Source of the DNA: Saprospiraceae bacterium
GTDB taxonomy: Bacteria; Bacteroidota; Bacteroidia; Chitinophagales; Saprospiraceae
Reading direction: 5' to 3'
Assembly (NCBI GenBank): GCA_020630435.1
Contig: JAHDBJ010000020.1
Coordinates: 1-52,868 of the forward strand
DNA length: 52,868 bases
The notes below the pieces were generated by a model. It saw nothing but the letters and a program-made list of their open reading frames with translations, was not told the origin of the DNA and ran no database searches. Below, piece by piece: positions 18,876 to 28,424 of this stretch (the first letter of the stretch is position 1; every line of letters starts with the position of its first letter). The translations under genes were made by a program, and so were the position numbers.

Positions 18876-19958
18876 ATGGGATCATTAACAGGGCTAAAAG
18901 TCATAGAGATGGCAGGTTTAGGACCTGCTCCTTTTGCGGGTATGTTGCTTGCTGATATGGGAGCTGATGTGCTTGTAGTAGATCGTCCTGAAAACACTAA
19001 AAAGTTTAGAGTAAAAGATGGTACACATCGAGGAAAACGATTTATCCATTTAGATTTAAAAAAAGAAAATGATCTAAATATTTTACTAAAATTAATAGAA
19101 AAAGCAGATGTACTTTTTGAAGGGTATCGCCCAGGAGTAATGGAAAAACTAGGGTTAAGTCCAACGCTCTGTTTTGAAACAAATCCTCAACTTATCTATG
19201 GTAGAATGACAGGTTGGGGGCAAGAAGGGCCCCTAGCTAAAACTGCTGGACATGATTTGAATTACATTTCCTTAACAGGTGTATTAAATGCGATTGGTCG
19301 TACGGGTCAAAAACCATCTATTCCTTTAAATTTGATTGGTGACTATGGTGGTGGTTCTCTATTTTTAGTGGTAGGAATTTTAGCCGCTCTTTATGAGGTT
19401 AAAACTTCAGGAAAAGGGCAGGTCATTGATGCTGCTATTACCGATGGTTCTGCCTTATTAATGTCTATATTTCATACCCTTACTGCTTCTGGTTTATGGA
19501 CAACTACCCGAGGTGAAAATTGGTTAGATTCTGGATCACATTTTTATGAAATCTATGAAACAAAAGATGAAAAATATATTTCTATTGCTGCTATAGAGCC
19601 ACAATTTTATAATTTATTAATCGAAAAATTAAATCTGGATAAAGCCATTTTTTCATCCCAAAACGATCCAACACAATGGACAAGTCTAAAAATAAAATTT
19701 CAGCATCTTTTTAAAACTAAAACACAAACAGAATGGTGTAATTTACTAGAAGGAACTGATGTTTGTTTTGCGCCTGTACTCAACTATCTAGAAGCTACTC
19801 AACACTCTCATAATAAAACTCGTCAAACATATATAGAAATAGATGGTCTTATCCAGCCTGCTCCTGCCCCTCGTTTTAGCCGCACTCCTTCTATTGTAAA
19901 AACTAATAATGATATTTCTCCAATTAGTCCTAATGATATTTTAAAAGAGTGGAGCTAA
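18876..19958 (+). CDS. Alpha-methylacyl-CoA racemase (family III CoA-transferase fold)
   Basis: A 360-residue CaiB/BaiF-fold protein. The start GLKVIEMAGLGPAPFAGM and the triad positions His126 (AGHDLNY), Asp156 (LIGDYGG) and Glu241 match the racemase branch (AMACR/MCR), numbered as I recall for the mycobacterial enzyme. It epimerises 2-methylacyl-CoAs so that branched chains can be beta-oxidised. The start codon is 3 nt after the FadB-like stop, so translational coupling is likely. No terminator was seen in the 287 nt that follow. Confidence 0.9.
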   Translation: MGSLTGLKVIEMAGLGPAPFAGMLLADMGADVLVVDRPENTKKFRVKDGTHRGKRFIHLDLKKENDLNILLKLIEKADVLFEGYRPGVMEKLGLSPTLCFETNPQLIYGRMTGWGQEGPLAKTAGHDLNYISLTGVLNAIGRTGQKPSIPLNLIGDYGGGSLFLVVGILAALYEVKTSGKGQVIDAAITDGSALLMSIFHTLTASGLWTTTRGENWLDSGSHFYEIYETKDEKYISIAAIEPQFYNLLIEKLNLDKAIFSSQNDPTQWTSLKIKFQHLFKTKTQTEWCNLLEGTDVCFAPVLNYLEATQHSHNKTRQTYIEIDGLIQPAPAPRFSRTPSIVKTNNDISPISPNDILKEWS

Positions 19959-20245
19959 ATAAGATTATCCAATAAGACTGTAATACAAAGGATTTAGCTA
20001 TATTTGTACTGTATAGTGAGACAAGTTTAGCCCCCTCCCCTCCTTAAAATATTTAGTAGGTTTTTGATTGATTTTATGACAAAAAAAAGAACCTTTTAGT
20101 ACATAAAAAAATATTAATCAAATCTTTATACATTATTTAATTTTCAATAAATCTCAATTTTTTTGAATTTTGTCATTTCTTGTACAATCTATCTGCTTTA
20201 TTTTTGAGGTATTCATTTAAACAACACTTATAAAATACACAAATT

Positions 20246-21028
20246 ATGAAGTCTAGATTATTGTCTATTATTTTCTTATTTTTTATTTCTTTTTATGTTA
20301 ATGCACAAGGTTCTGACCAAGTAGAAATTGATATTAGTATGAATTTCTATGGCTCTTGTCAAAGCCCTATTATTCCTTTTGGGTTCTACATATCTTCTGT
20401 AACAGATTGTACTATTCTATTCAACATTAATTCTAATTCTCCTTATATGGATGAACTTGATTATAGTGGTGTATATCCTGGAATTGGCTATACTATCTAT
20501 TTAAGTAAAAAAAAAGGAGGTTTATATCAAGCTGATATTGTAGAAGAATACCATAGACCTATCTCTCAACGAAAAGAGGAAATACAACAAGCTGATCCAT
20601 TACATACAGATATGATTGTCTCTATTGGAGCACTTAAAAGAGAGGAACATGAAATAGGGGATTTTTTTGTTAATATGACTATTCTTAGTGTTAGTTTTTC
20701 AAGTCCAATATACACAACTGGAACAGTTACTAATGGTTATCTTACTTGTTATTGGCCTAACGAAAATAATGATGTTATTAATAATAGAATTAATTATATA
20801 TCTAAAAATACTGTACACCCTAATCCTTTTATAGATATGATGAATATCAGCTTAAATGCACAAAGCAGTATAATAATAAAAGATGCTGTAGGAAAGGTAG
20901 TAATGACAAAAGAGCTAGATAAAGGTAATCAACAAATATCTGTAGAATATTTGCCTAAAGGCATTTATTTTTTATCTATCATACAGTCTAATAAAAAAGT
21001 TGTAGTTCATAAAATCTTAAAACAATAG
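20246..21028 (+). CDS. Small secreted protein with T9SS sorting domain, function unknown
   Basis: 260 residues. Residues 1-21 are a signal peptide ending YVNAQ. The central about 165 residues match nothing I recognise; they are beta-rich with few cysteines. The final about 75 residues, starting NTVHPNPFIDMMNISL and containing GIYFLSII, are a type IX sorting domain, so the protein should be exported and surface-attached or released. A TAnnTTTG -7 type element (20199-20206) lies 40 nt before the start, though the -33 spacing is not ideal. The 3' end overlaps the convergent gene by 12 nt. Confidence 0.75.
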   Translation: MKSRLLSIIFLFFISFYVNAQGSDQVEIDISMNFYGSCQSPIIPFGFYISSVTDCTILFNINSNSPYMDELDYSGVYPGIGYTIYLSKKKGGLYQADIVEEYHRPISQRKEEIQQADPLHTDMIVSIGALKREEHEIGDFFVNMTILSVSFSSPIYTTGTVTNGYLTCYWPNENNDVINNRINYISKNTVHPNPFIDMMNISLNAQSSIIIKDAVGKVVMTKELDKGNQQISVEYLPKGIYFLSIIQSNKKVVVHKILKQ

Positions 21029-22450
21029 GATTCTTTTTCTAAGCCAAATCCGAGCGTAAACATTCTCGATTTGGCTTAGTTTTTTTTGAAGCTCTTTTTG
21101 ATTCATTTTCTTGTTATATATATTTTTCTCTAGAATTGTTACAAACCGAATAAAATTTATCAATTTTTCCTTGAGTTGGTTAGACATTTCTTTATGTCTA
21201 TGTATATAAGCATAAAAGGTATCTAAAAAATTTTTCAACAAAACATACTCCTTATTTTCATAAAAACACATAATTGTTAGAACTTTCATAATAATATCAT
21301 AATGATAATTTTTTTGATAATCAACCTGCCTCAGAAATTCTAATACTAAGTCATATTTTTTAAGACTTAATTGTAGGTATGCATTTGAAAGTAGTTCGAT
21401 ATTGTGTTGATCATTATTAGGCAAATCACCAATATACTTTTCCATAAACTGTTTTACCCAATCTTGTTCATCTAAAGCACATGCCGCTTGAACTGTAGAT
21501 AAAAATATAAAGGGTAATATATGACCATTGAAGTATAGAATTTTATTCTCTATTCCAAAACAACAAATTTCAAAATATTCTCTAGCTAAATCCTTAGTTC
21601 CCTTCTCATGTAATTGTTGTGTGTATTGCAATAACAATATAAACACATTAGTACCTTCGTTTTTACCTAATATTGAGAATTTTTTAAATATATAGTGTTT
21701 CACTTTATCATAATCCTCTCTATTAAAAACCCCTTTATCATTAAAATATTTAATAAAAAATAGATAGGCACTAAATAAAGGATTTTCAGAAAATTTTGAC
21801 TGATGTGCTGCTTCATAAATAATATTCTCAATTAATAACAAGTCCCTTTCTTCCTGTTCAATAAAATTTCGATTCAGAATGATTAACTTTTCATTGAGTT
21901 TTGCGCTTATAATAAAAAGATCCAAATAATCATTTTTTTCTTTAAGTATAGAATTTTGTTTACCATATAATCTGGATGTTTTTGAATGTCTATAAAGCAA
22001 CGAATGAAGTCGATATTGTAACAAATAATGATTAATATCTATTTTAAATTCCTTATCAAATTTCTTTTTTACTGTTTCCACTTTATTGAAAAAATAGTGA
22101 TCTAGACCTCGTTTTTGATAGGCTTCTAGATTTATCAACGCACTATTATATTGGTCATCTTCTACTGCTTTCCATAAAATATAAGCCTCTACACATTTGG
22201 TCAAATTAGACATTGGGTATTTCAATTTGGTAATATGTTTCGAATCTTCTTTACCGTATATAAATTTAGCAATTTTCTCTTTTTGTAATCGTTGACTTTC
22301 AAATTTTGGGTAGTAACGTTTAAGGTATAAATATATTTTGATAGCATCCTTATCTTTATTGTGGCAAGGACATTTTACAAAGTATTCAAATTCATTAAAT
22401 TCCTTCTTGGTTAGGCTCTTAAAAAGTTGGATTAATTTGCTTTTTTCCAT
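21017..22450 (-). CDS. Helical-repeat protein of unknown function
   Basis: 477 residues, almost entirely alpha-helical by composition (Leu/Lys/Tyr/Phe-rich helices throughout), with no signal peptide, so cytosolic. The start KLIQLFKSLTKKEFNEFEYFVKCPCHN resembles the opening of a hypothetical-protein family that I associate with Saprospirae and relatives; no enzymatic motif is visible and TPR-like solenoid packing is the best structural guess. The 3' end contains, in sense, the stem of the terminator that serves the convergent gene. Confidence 0.6.
   Translation of the reverse strand: MEKSKLIQLFKSLTKKEFNEFEYFVKCPCHNKDKDAIKIYLYLKRYYPKFESQRLQKEKIAKFIYGKEDSKHITKLKYPMSNLTKCVEAYILWKAVEDDQYNSALINLEAYQKRGLDHYFFNKVETVKKKFDKEFKIDINHYLLQYRLHSLLYRHSKTSRLYGKQNSILKEKNDYLDLFIISAKLNEKLIILNRNFIEQEERDLLLIENIIYEAAHQSKFSENPLFSAYLFFIKYFNDKGVFNREDYDKVKHYIFKKFSILGKNEGTNVFILLLQYTQQLHEKGTKDLAREYFEICCFGIENKILYFNGHILPFIFLSTVQAACALDEQDWVKQFMEKYIGDLPNNDQHNIELLSNAYLQLSLKKYDLVLEFLRQVDYQKNYHYDIIMKVLTIMCFYENKEYVLLKNFLDTFYAYIHRHKEMSNQLKEKLINFIRFVTILEKNIYNKKMNQKELQKKLSQIENVYARIWLRKRILLF
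21039..21087 (+). terminator. Rho-independent terminator of the small T9SS gene, inside the convergent coding sequence
   Basis: CTAAGCCAAATC-CGAG (21039-21054) pairs with CTCG-ATTTGGCTTAG (21065-21079) with one bulged C, followed by eight Ts (21080-21087). It is 10 nt past the plus-strand stop at 21028. The whole structure lies within the last 24 codons of the minus-strand gene, where it encodes the SQIEN and RIWLRK segments. Confidence 0.88.
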
Positions 22451-22617
22451 TGAGTAAATCTATTGTATTACTGGCTCAAAACAAAAAAATTAACTATTCT
22501 TTACTTATACTTATGTTAAATCCTCTTAAACTAAGAATAGTTGCCTTTATTAATACAACTTATTCAAAAAGTTTAACGAATGTTAATTTTTTAGATGAAA
22601 GATTTTTAATTTTTGAT

Positions 22618-22652
22618 AAAAAAAGAGAACTACCAATTAATGGCAGTTCTCT
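22618..22652 (-). terminator. Rho-independent terminator of the giant SprB-repeat gene
   Basis: On the minus strand AGAGAACT-GCC (22652-22642) pairs with GGT-AGTTCTCT (22634-22624) with one mismatch and a 7-nt loop, followed by seven Ts (22624-22618). It lies about 47 nt after the stop at 22699. Confidence 0.85.
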
Positions 22653-22698
22653 AAAATACACAAACATTTAAACACTTATCGAATAAGTCTTTTAAAAA

Positions 22699-25600
22699 TT
22701 AAGACTTTATCATTTTATGACTATACTTTATACCTTCCTTATTTCTAATTTTCAGTATATATAGTCCTTTTGGAATTTGATTCAACTCAATTATAATTTG
22801 ATTATTTCCTTTAAATGTTTTGTTTTCTTGAATATGAATCTGTTGTCCTAATGTATTCAATATTTCAATAGTAAAGTTATCTTCTTTTTCTACATAAAAA
22901 TCTATAGTAATATTCTCATTAAATGGATTTGGGTACACCTTAAATTCATCTATTGATTGAATTGTTGTACGTAAACTAGGACTTACTACACTTTCACACA
23001 AAGAAACTATATTCTTGACATAGACATAATAACTTGCTGCTTCTTTACCCTCTAAATAATACTTAGAAAATACATTAAACCAATCTTCTTGATTATACTT
23101 ATGTTGAAGAAGTAATCTCTGATTAACCTCATATCCCATTGTTTTTAATGTATTAATAAATATATTCATTTTTTTACTAGGATATATATTCAAACTAATA
23201 CCAGAGATAGCATTGTAATTGGATAATTCATTTAGAAATTTTTGCCATTTTGTAGCTCCTCCAACTCGAATTAAATCTACCATTGGTTGATAAAGATTGG
23301 TGTTAATTAAATTTTCCCAGTTAATCTTCTTACCATCTATACAAGTACAGATATTTTCTTGTTCTTTCGTAATCGTTTTAATTAAAATCTTGTAAGTAGT
23401 CACCTCCAACAAATCATTTAAAACCAATGCTTTTAACAAAACCTTCCACTGTATTATGGACAGCGATTTTTCAAAAAGGCTATTCTCTAAATCTAAAGAT
23501 TTTAAATAATCTATATATGAGTGCTGTGTATAATTATTAAAATAATTATCCGTCCCTTCTTTTTTCAAATAATTTGCTATATAATAAAGCGCATCTTTGT
23601 TAAGTTTATTCAAAACTTCATCCATCCCTGATAGATCATATAAATCATAAATACTCATATACAAATCTTCCCCTAGTTTTTCAATACATGTCTTTTCCAA
23701 ACAATCTAAACACCCTTCTATACATTGAATTGTTTTATTTTTAGAATAGCAAATTCTTACACTACCACTTCCTCCTTCAAATAGTGCTTTACGAACATCA
23801 ATCTGTATATTATCTGTACGTCCTGTAAGAATACTCTCCTTTTCTGAATCACAGTCTCCTTTATGTTTATATATAGTATAAGCATAACTCGAAACAGATT
23901 CTATTGGATCCCATTCAATACGAATCAAATCGCTATTTCCACTACATCTTGGACTTGTTTTACCACTACCATCATCTTCTTCAACAGGATGACATACTGT
24001 CTCTGATACTGAACCACAAGTAAATACTGATGAAGTTCCTGATTCACATCCTGAGTCATTAGTCGGTCCTGAGACTGTAGGAGCACCATTTAAAATATCA
24101 TCCACTTCTACTTGTAAATTATTCAATGTTGGAAAAACACAGATAAATTTTTTACGACATTCAAAACAGTCTGTACAATTATTAAGAGGAACTATATCAT
24201 CTTCTTCTATTGTATATCCTTCATGTGTTTCTATAACCTGACCATTATTTGGACATTTATAGGTGTAAATACAATTATCTTTATCCAATACCTTTTCAGG
24301 TTCGTCCTCAAATGTTCCTATAAAAAATTGTTCGCCTTGGATAATACATATTTCGTCATACCTTAGACAATTAAAAGGATAATTATAAAATTTTTGTATG
24401 TTTCCATGAATAATTCTTTCTTCATCTCCACAAACCAATCTACGATAACAATTTCCATTTGTTGTTTCATTAATAACAAGCGGATCTCCTATATTCGCTA
24501 CTGTAAAAGTAGCTGTTGAATAGCATTTATTTGCATCATAGACTGTTACAGTATAATTTCCTGGATAAAGATTATCTATAGAACTTCCTGTCGCATTTCC
24601 ATTCCAGTCGTAGGTATAGGGTGCCTTACCTCCTTGAACAGATAGACTTATTGACCCTGAGTTGAAACCATTACAAGTTGGTGTAGTTGTACCATTTATA
24701 GAAATAGTTACTAGAGAGCAATCCACTACCTCAAAACACCTTGTTTTTGAATCACATCCATCTTTAACAAAAACACAATACGTTCCAGGAGCTAAATTAT
24801 CAATATCTTCATCTTCAGAGGTAAAACCATTTGGTCCTGTCCATGAATAATTATAATATTCCAAACTCCCTGTTACTGTTAAATCAATTGACCCATTATT
24901 TGCACCAGTAACATATATAGGTGTTACATCTCCTAGTACTACCATATTCTGTACATATCCATCAGGTGTACAAAAAGTACTGGTATTATTTGAAGTTTCA
25001 GGAGTAGCCGTACAACAACAGATGGGAACAGTACGACTAGTTGTACAACCCTTTGAGTCTACCACATTCAAGACATAATCACCAGCAACACATAATTGAT
25101 TAATATCTTGAGTTGAAGCTGTAAAACCATTTGGTCCCGTCCAAGTATAAGTGTATGGTGGCACTCCCCCTTGCATACTAATATCAATATTTCCTATACA
25201 GCCTGTTACAAAATTTTCACAATATTCAACATTGTTAAAATCATCTACTTTAATCTCAGGTAAATTGTGACTAACTTGAAAACATTCTTCATCAGTACAA
25301 CCATTGGCATCTGTAACAACCACACAATAACTACCAGGAGCTAGATTATCTAATCCTTCTGGTTTATCTTCCAATAAAGGATTGAATGTAGAAGTAACGT
25401 CATTATCCCACTCAATCGTAAAAGGCCCTATTCCTGATGCAATATTGATTACTATCCTTGCATCATCACCACTACATACATTAAGTGGTTTTCCTGTAAT
25501 TTTCACCCCTTCTAAATTAAAAATATAAAAACACTCTTCAATTGTACAACCATTGGCATCTGTAATCGTTACACAATATTGTCCTTCTCCTAATTCTGAA

Positions 25601-27285
25601 ATTGTTGCCCCTGTCTCGCCATTATCCCAAGAAAAAGTATAAGGTGCAACTCCTCCAGAAGGATTTAATGAAATCTGTCCTTTTTCGTCACCACAGCCCT
25701 GTTCAACAGTACTATTCGCTATAATATCACTATTTTCTACAGAGAAACATTTATGATTACTACAGCCATTTCCATCTGTAACAGTCACACAATACTCTCC
25801 CGCATATAATCCATCAATTGAATTACCTGTTTCACCATTCGACCATTCATAAGTAAATTGTTGCCCATTATATGGGTATGGAAAAACGTATATTGACCCT
25901 TTATTTTCTGTAAAACAAGACGGTTTTGTATTTCCATAAATTTCAAAATCGGGTTTGGGGGAATCAACTGTTATATTATGACTTGTAATACAACCATCTG
26001 AACTCACAATTAAGACATTATATACTCCTGCTTCAAGATTTTCTAGTGTAGTGGATTGACTACCATTTGACCATAAAATTTGATATGGTGCTATACCTCC
26101 ATTAATACCTATTTTTATTTTTCCATCATCTTTTCCAAAACAACTTGGAGATTCAATTTCCTTGTCAATTGTTAATTTACAATCAGGATTAATATCAGGA
26201 ATAGTAATACAAATTTCCTCTTCACAACAACCATCTGAAATCGTGACACAATATTGTCCAGATTTAAGGTATTTTAAATCTTTTGATTTAGACACAAATC
26301 GACCTGGTCCTCTCCAAGTATATTCCATTTGTCTACTTCTAGTAGATTCATCCATGACTAAAGTAATGCTTCCTTCTGACCCAAATTTAGAAGGTGTGGT
26401 TTTAATATCTCCTAAAAATCTATAGTTTTTATCTTCACAAGGATATGGAGCATTAATTGTACTTTCTACAACTCTACAATCAGGACCAATCGCAAGTGTC
26501 AATAATATATTTTCTTCAAGGACTTCACGCTCCTCATTTCCATTACAATCTCTTGTAATTCTAACTTTTTGACAATATTGTTGAAATGGTCTATAAATTG
26601 CTTCCTTACAAACTCCTCCTCCTGCTGGTTCACAAGGATGATCTACACTATATTCTACACCTGTTGTTGTTGTATATTCACAAGAAGCATTTAAATTAAT
26701 ATAATCTCTTATTAATTGAATATCTGCTCCAAGAGATACTCCTGTACTGTATTGTACACTAACTGTACCTGTATAATTAACTGTACCACAACAAGCCCAT
26801 GTTGTTGCAGCAGCTTGACCAGGTATTGGTTTTAACACAGGACTTAGTTTTTCTGCTTCTCCCCAAAACAATTCTCCTTGTACCCCTGGCATAGGCTCTA
26901 TAAAAGTTGTTTCATCTCTAAATAGATTGACCGTATGAGAAGCGGTTCCTATTTTACCCTCACTATCTATAACTCTTAAACGAACATTATATGGGGCTTG
27001 ATATGCAAAGGTGACAACAAAATCATACGTCAAGGTGAGAATATCATCATTTGATTCATATTCTTTATTTATAATATAGTATCCTCCCACATCAATAGTC
27101 CATTGAACTTGATATGGTGGTACTCCACCTGCAATTGTTGCATAAAAGTCTTTTTCACAGTTTATAGTTGCTGAATCATCTCCTATGATTGAAAATTGTA
27201 AATCACCAGTTCCTTGTCCTTTTGCTAAAAACCCAAAGAACATTAAACAGCAAATTAAACTGTTGTATATTAATATTTTTTTCAT
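22699..27285 (-). CDS. Giant secreted SprB-repeat protein with T9SS sorting domain
   Basis: 1528 residues with a signal peptide ending LAKGQ. The middle (about residues 290-960) holds eight or nine SprB-type Ig-like repeats, each with a GGxxPYxxxW start and a GxYCVTVTDxNGC end; two carry the 'TWTGPNGFT' variant. After them are Cys-rich linkers (many CxxC), then about 250 residues of mainly helical sequence with no recognised domain (about 1190-1440), then a type IX sorting domain starting FKVYPNPFNENITI. SprB itself is the mobile gliding adhesin of Flavobacterium; proteins with the same repeats are usually large surface adhesins. No Spr operon genes (SprC/D/F) are adjacent, so a role in motility is not shown. 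A hairpin terminator follows. Confidence 0.88.
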   Translation of the reverse strand: MKKILIYNSLICCLMFFGFLAKGQGTGDLQFSIIGDDSATINCEKDFYATIAGGVPPYQVQWTIDVGGYYIINKEYESNDDILTLTYDFVVTFAYQAPYNVRLRVIDSEGKIGTASHTVNLFRDETTFIEPMPGVQGELFWGEAEKLSPVLKPIPGQAAATTWACCGTVNYTGTVSVQYSTGVSLGADIQLIRDYINLNASCEYTTTTGVEYSVDHPCEPAGGGVCKEAIYRPFQQYCQKVRITRDCNGNEEREVLEENILLTLAIGPDCRVVESTINAPYPCEDKNYRFLGDIKTTPSKFGSEGSITLVMDESTRSRQMEYTWRGPGRFVSKSKDLKYLKSGQYCVTISDGCCEEEICITIPDINPDCKLTIDKEIESPSCFGKDDGKIKIGINGGIAPYQILWSNGSQSTTLENLEAGVYNVLIVSSDGCITSHNITVDSPKPDFEIYGNTKPSCFTENKGSIYVFPYPYNGQQFTYEWSNGETGNSIDGLYAGEYCVTVTDGNGCSNHKCFSVENSDIIANSTVEQGCGDEKGQISLNPSGGVAPYTFSWDNGETGATISELGEGQYCVTITDANGCTIEECFYIFNLEGVKITGKPLNVCSGDDARIVINIASGIGPFTIEWDNDVTSTFNPLLEDKPEGLDNLAPGSYCVVVTDANGCTDEECFQVSHNLPEIKVDDFNNVEYCENFVTGCIGNIDISMQGGVPPYTYTWTGPNGFTASTQDINQLCVAGDYVLNVVDSKGCTTSRTVPICCCTATPETSNNTSTFCTPDGYVQNMVVLGDVTPIYVTGANNGSIDLTVTGSLEYYNYSWTGPNGFTSEDEDIDNLAPGTYCVFVKDGCDSKTRCFEVVDCSLVTISINGTTTPTCNGFNSGSISLSVQGGKAPYTYDWNGNATGSSIDNLYPGNYTVTVYDANKCYSTATFTVANIGDPLVINETTNGNCYRRLVCGDEERIIHGNIQKFYNYPFNCLRYDEICIIQGEQFFIGTFEDEPEKVLDKDNCIYTYKCPNNGQVIETHEGYTIEEDDIVPLNNCTDCFECRKKFICVFPTLNNLQVEVDDILNGAPTVSGPTNDSGCESGTSSVFTCGSVSETVCHPVEEDDGSGKTSPRCSGNSDLIRIEWDPIESVSSYAYTIYKHKGDCDSEKESILTGRTDNIQIDVRKALFEGGSGSVRICYSKNKTIQCIEGCLDCLEKTCIEKLGEDLYMSIYDLYDLSGMDEVLNKLNKDALYYIANYLKKEGTDNYFNNYTQHSYIDYLKSLDLENSLFEKSLSIIQWKVLLKALVLNDLLEVTTYKILIKTITKEQENICTCIDGKKINWENLINTNLYQPMVDLIRVGGATKWQKFLNELSNYNAISGISLNIYPSKKMNIFINTLKTMGYEVNQRLLLQHKYNQEDWFNVFSKYYLEGKEAASYYVYVKNIVSLCESVVSPSLRTTIQSIDEFKVYPNPFNENITIDFYVEKEDNFTIEILNTLGQQIHIQENKTFKGNNQIIIELNQIPKGLYILKIRNKEGIKYSHKMIKS

Positions 27286-27312
27286 TTTTAAATTTTAAGT
27301 GTTCTTTAATAA

Positions 27313-27406
27313 TGAAGTTGTTCTATAATTCGCTGTTGAGCAATGAAAATGCAAGAATTGAAGTAAAAAGGCTTTTTCAGTAGCCCATAAGCTATTTTTG
27401 AACAGC
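27313..27406. repeat. Imperfect inverted repeat upstream of the giant protein gene
   Basis: GAAGTTGTTC near 27313-27322 is matched by GAACAGCTTC near 27397-27406 (one mismatch, tolerated as G-U in RNA), with about 74 nt between them. It lies in the 5' region of the 1528-residue gene and could be a leader structure or chance pairing in AT-rich DNA. Confidence 0.25.
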
Positions 27407-27447
27407 TTCAATGTTTCATAGATGTTTTCACCTATTCCATAAAATTA

Positions 27448-27512
27448 TAGAGGAGAGATCATAGTTCTATTACTACTAGCGATTGGTCTTGAACTACAAT
27501 CCGACTCCTCTA
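27448..27512. other. Two-stem inverted repeat downstream of the small peptide gene
   Basis: TAGAGGAG (27448-27455) pairs with CTCCTCTA (27505-27512), and inside it TAGTTC (27462-27467) pairs with GAACTA (27491-27496). The two nested stems would fold on either strand. It lies 33-97 nt after the stop of the peptide gene. There is no strong T-run, so this may be an inefficient terminator or a small structured RNA element. Confidence 0.35.
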
Positions 27513-27544
27513 AAATTAAATTTCATCAACTGTTAGAATTCAGA

Positions 27545-27709
27545 TTAATCAAGTGTCGGCCCTACTGAATCATCAACTGTCATCACTCCAATTTCTGCAA
27601 TAATAGGAGGAGGTAATTCTGTACCATTTTTTCCTCCAATGATAGATTTTTTCTCAATTTTGTTAAGTTCTACTGATTTTGTAAAAACAAATTTTTTGAT
27701 TTTTTTCAT
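27545..27709 (-). CDS. Small peptide with double-glycine-type leader (RiPP/bacteriocin-like precursor candidate)
   Basis: Using the ATG at 27709 the product is 54 residues: a Lys-rich leader MKKIKKFVFTKSVEL, then NKIEKKSIIGG, and a 28-residue tail rich in Pro, Thr, Ser, Asp and Glu (ELPPPII... MTVDDSVGPTLD). The leader pattern (L-N-K-hydrophobic...GG) resembles peptide precursors of Bacteroidota that are cut after GG by C39 peptidase transporters. The tail has no Cys, so a lanthionine is excluded; Thr/Ser next to Asp would suit ester-linked graspetide-type crosslinks, but no modifying ATP-grasp enzyme or transporter is in the window. It may also be an unmodified secreted peptide. An upstream in-frame ATG at 27769 gives 20 extra residues that do not look like a leader. 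Confidence 0.5.
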   Translation of the reverse strand: MKKIKKFVFTKSVELNKIEKKSIIGGKNGTELPPPIIAEIGVMTVDDSVGPTLD

Positions 27710-28424
27710 GATATTTTTTTTAAATGTGTTAATAAAAAAGATAAGGTGTTCTGGGTATATCAAAGACATAAAACGTCCTTATATACATTGTATAATTCCA
27801 AAACTGTTATGTTAAATTTTATTGTTTTAAACCTCTAGATAAGTATTATTTAAAAAATGCTCTACTATCTTTACGATTAGTCTATTATTTGACTTTCTCA
27901 TAAGATTGATTAACCTAAAGCAATAGGTGCTAATGAGCAATGTTTGTAAATGCCAAACCTGTCGTAAGGTCAATTTCTTCTTTTTGATAAGAATGAAAAA
28001 TCCAAAAGCATCCAAGTAGTAATAAAAATATTTTTTGATGCTGTTTTTTAATCTTTAAAGACATATTTTTGATATTTTTAAGTGAATAAAATGTATGTTA
28101 TCTACTCTTTTGATTGTTCGGTTTGTTTCAATTTGTAAAACAATAGTTAGTATCAAAAGACAATTGCAATATCTTACAGATTAAAAAAGAATGAAACGAC
28201 AATTTCTAAAAAAATTGAATTATTTTAATTAAAATAATATATCTAAATAAATAGATTACAAATACTTATGTTTAGAAATAACAAAAACTCATTCTTATAA
28301 AGATTACATTTTGATCATTTCTTAAAAAGTTATTAAACATTATAATTATTTATTTATTTAATGTTTTAAAAAACAAATAATTAAATCATTTAATCTTGTA
28401 CTACTTTTTGTAAAAAAATGATAG
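27710..28424. other. 715-nt AT-rich intergenic region between the small peptide gene and the racemase
   Basis: It separates a minus-strand gene (peptide) from a plus-strand gene (racemase), so it should contain both promoters. A minus-strand frame at 27827-28015 was considered and rejected. The 3' part (28200-28420) is extremely AT-rich with runs of A and T. I see no tRNA, repeat or convincing promoter pair. Confidence 0.3.

Noticed and set aside
22450-22671. 73-residue open frame on the plus strand
   Set aside because: It starts at a TTG overlapping the start of the divergent gene, and its 3' end contains the minus-strand terminator; composition looks non-coding.
27827-28015. 62-residue minus-strand frame upstream of the small peptide gene, briefly considered as a lasso-peptide maturation (B2) fragment
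   Set aside because: No catalytic motif and only vague hydrophobic pattern; too little to support a gene or a named fragment.
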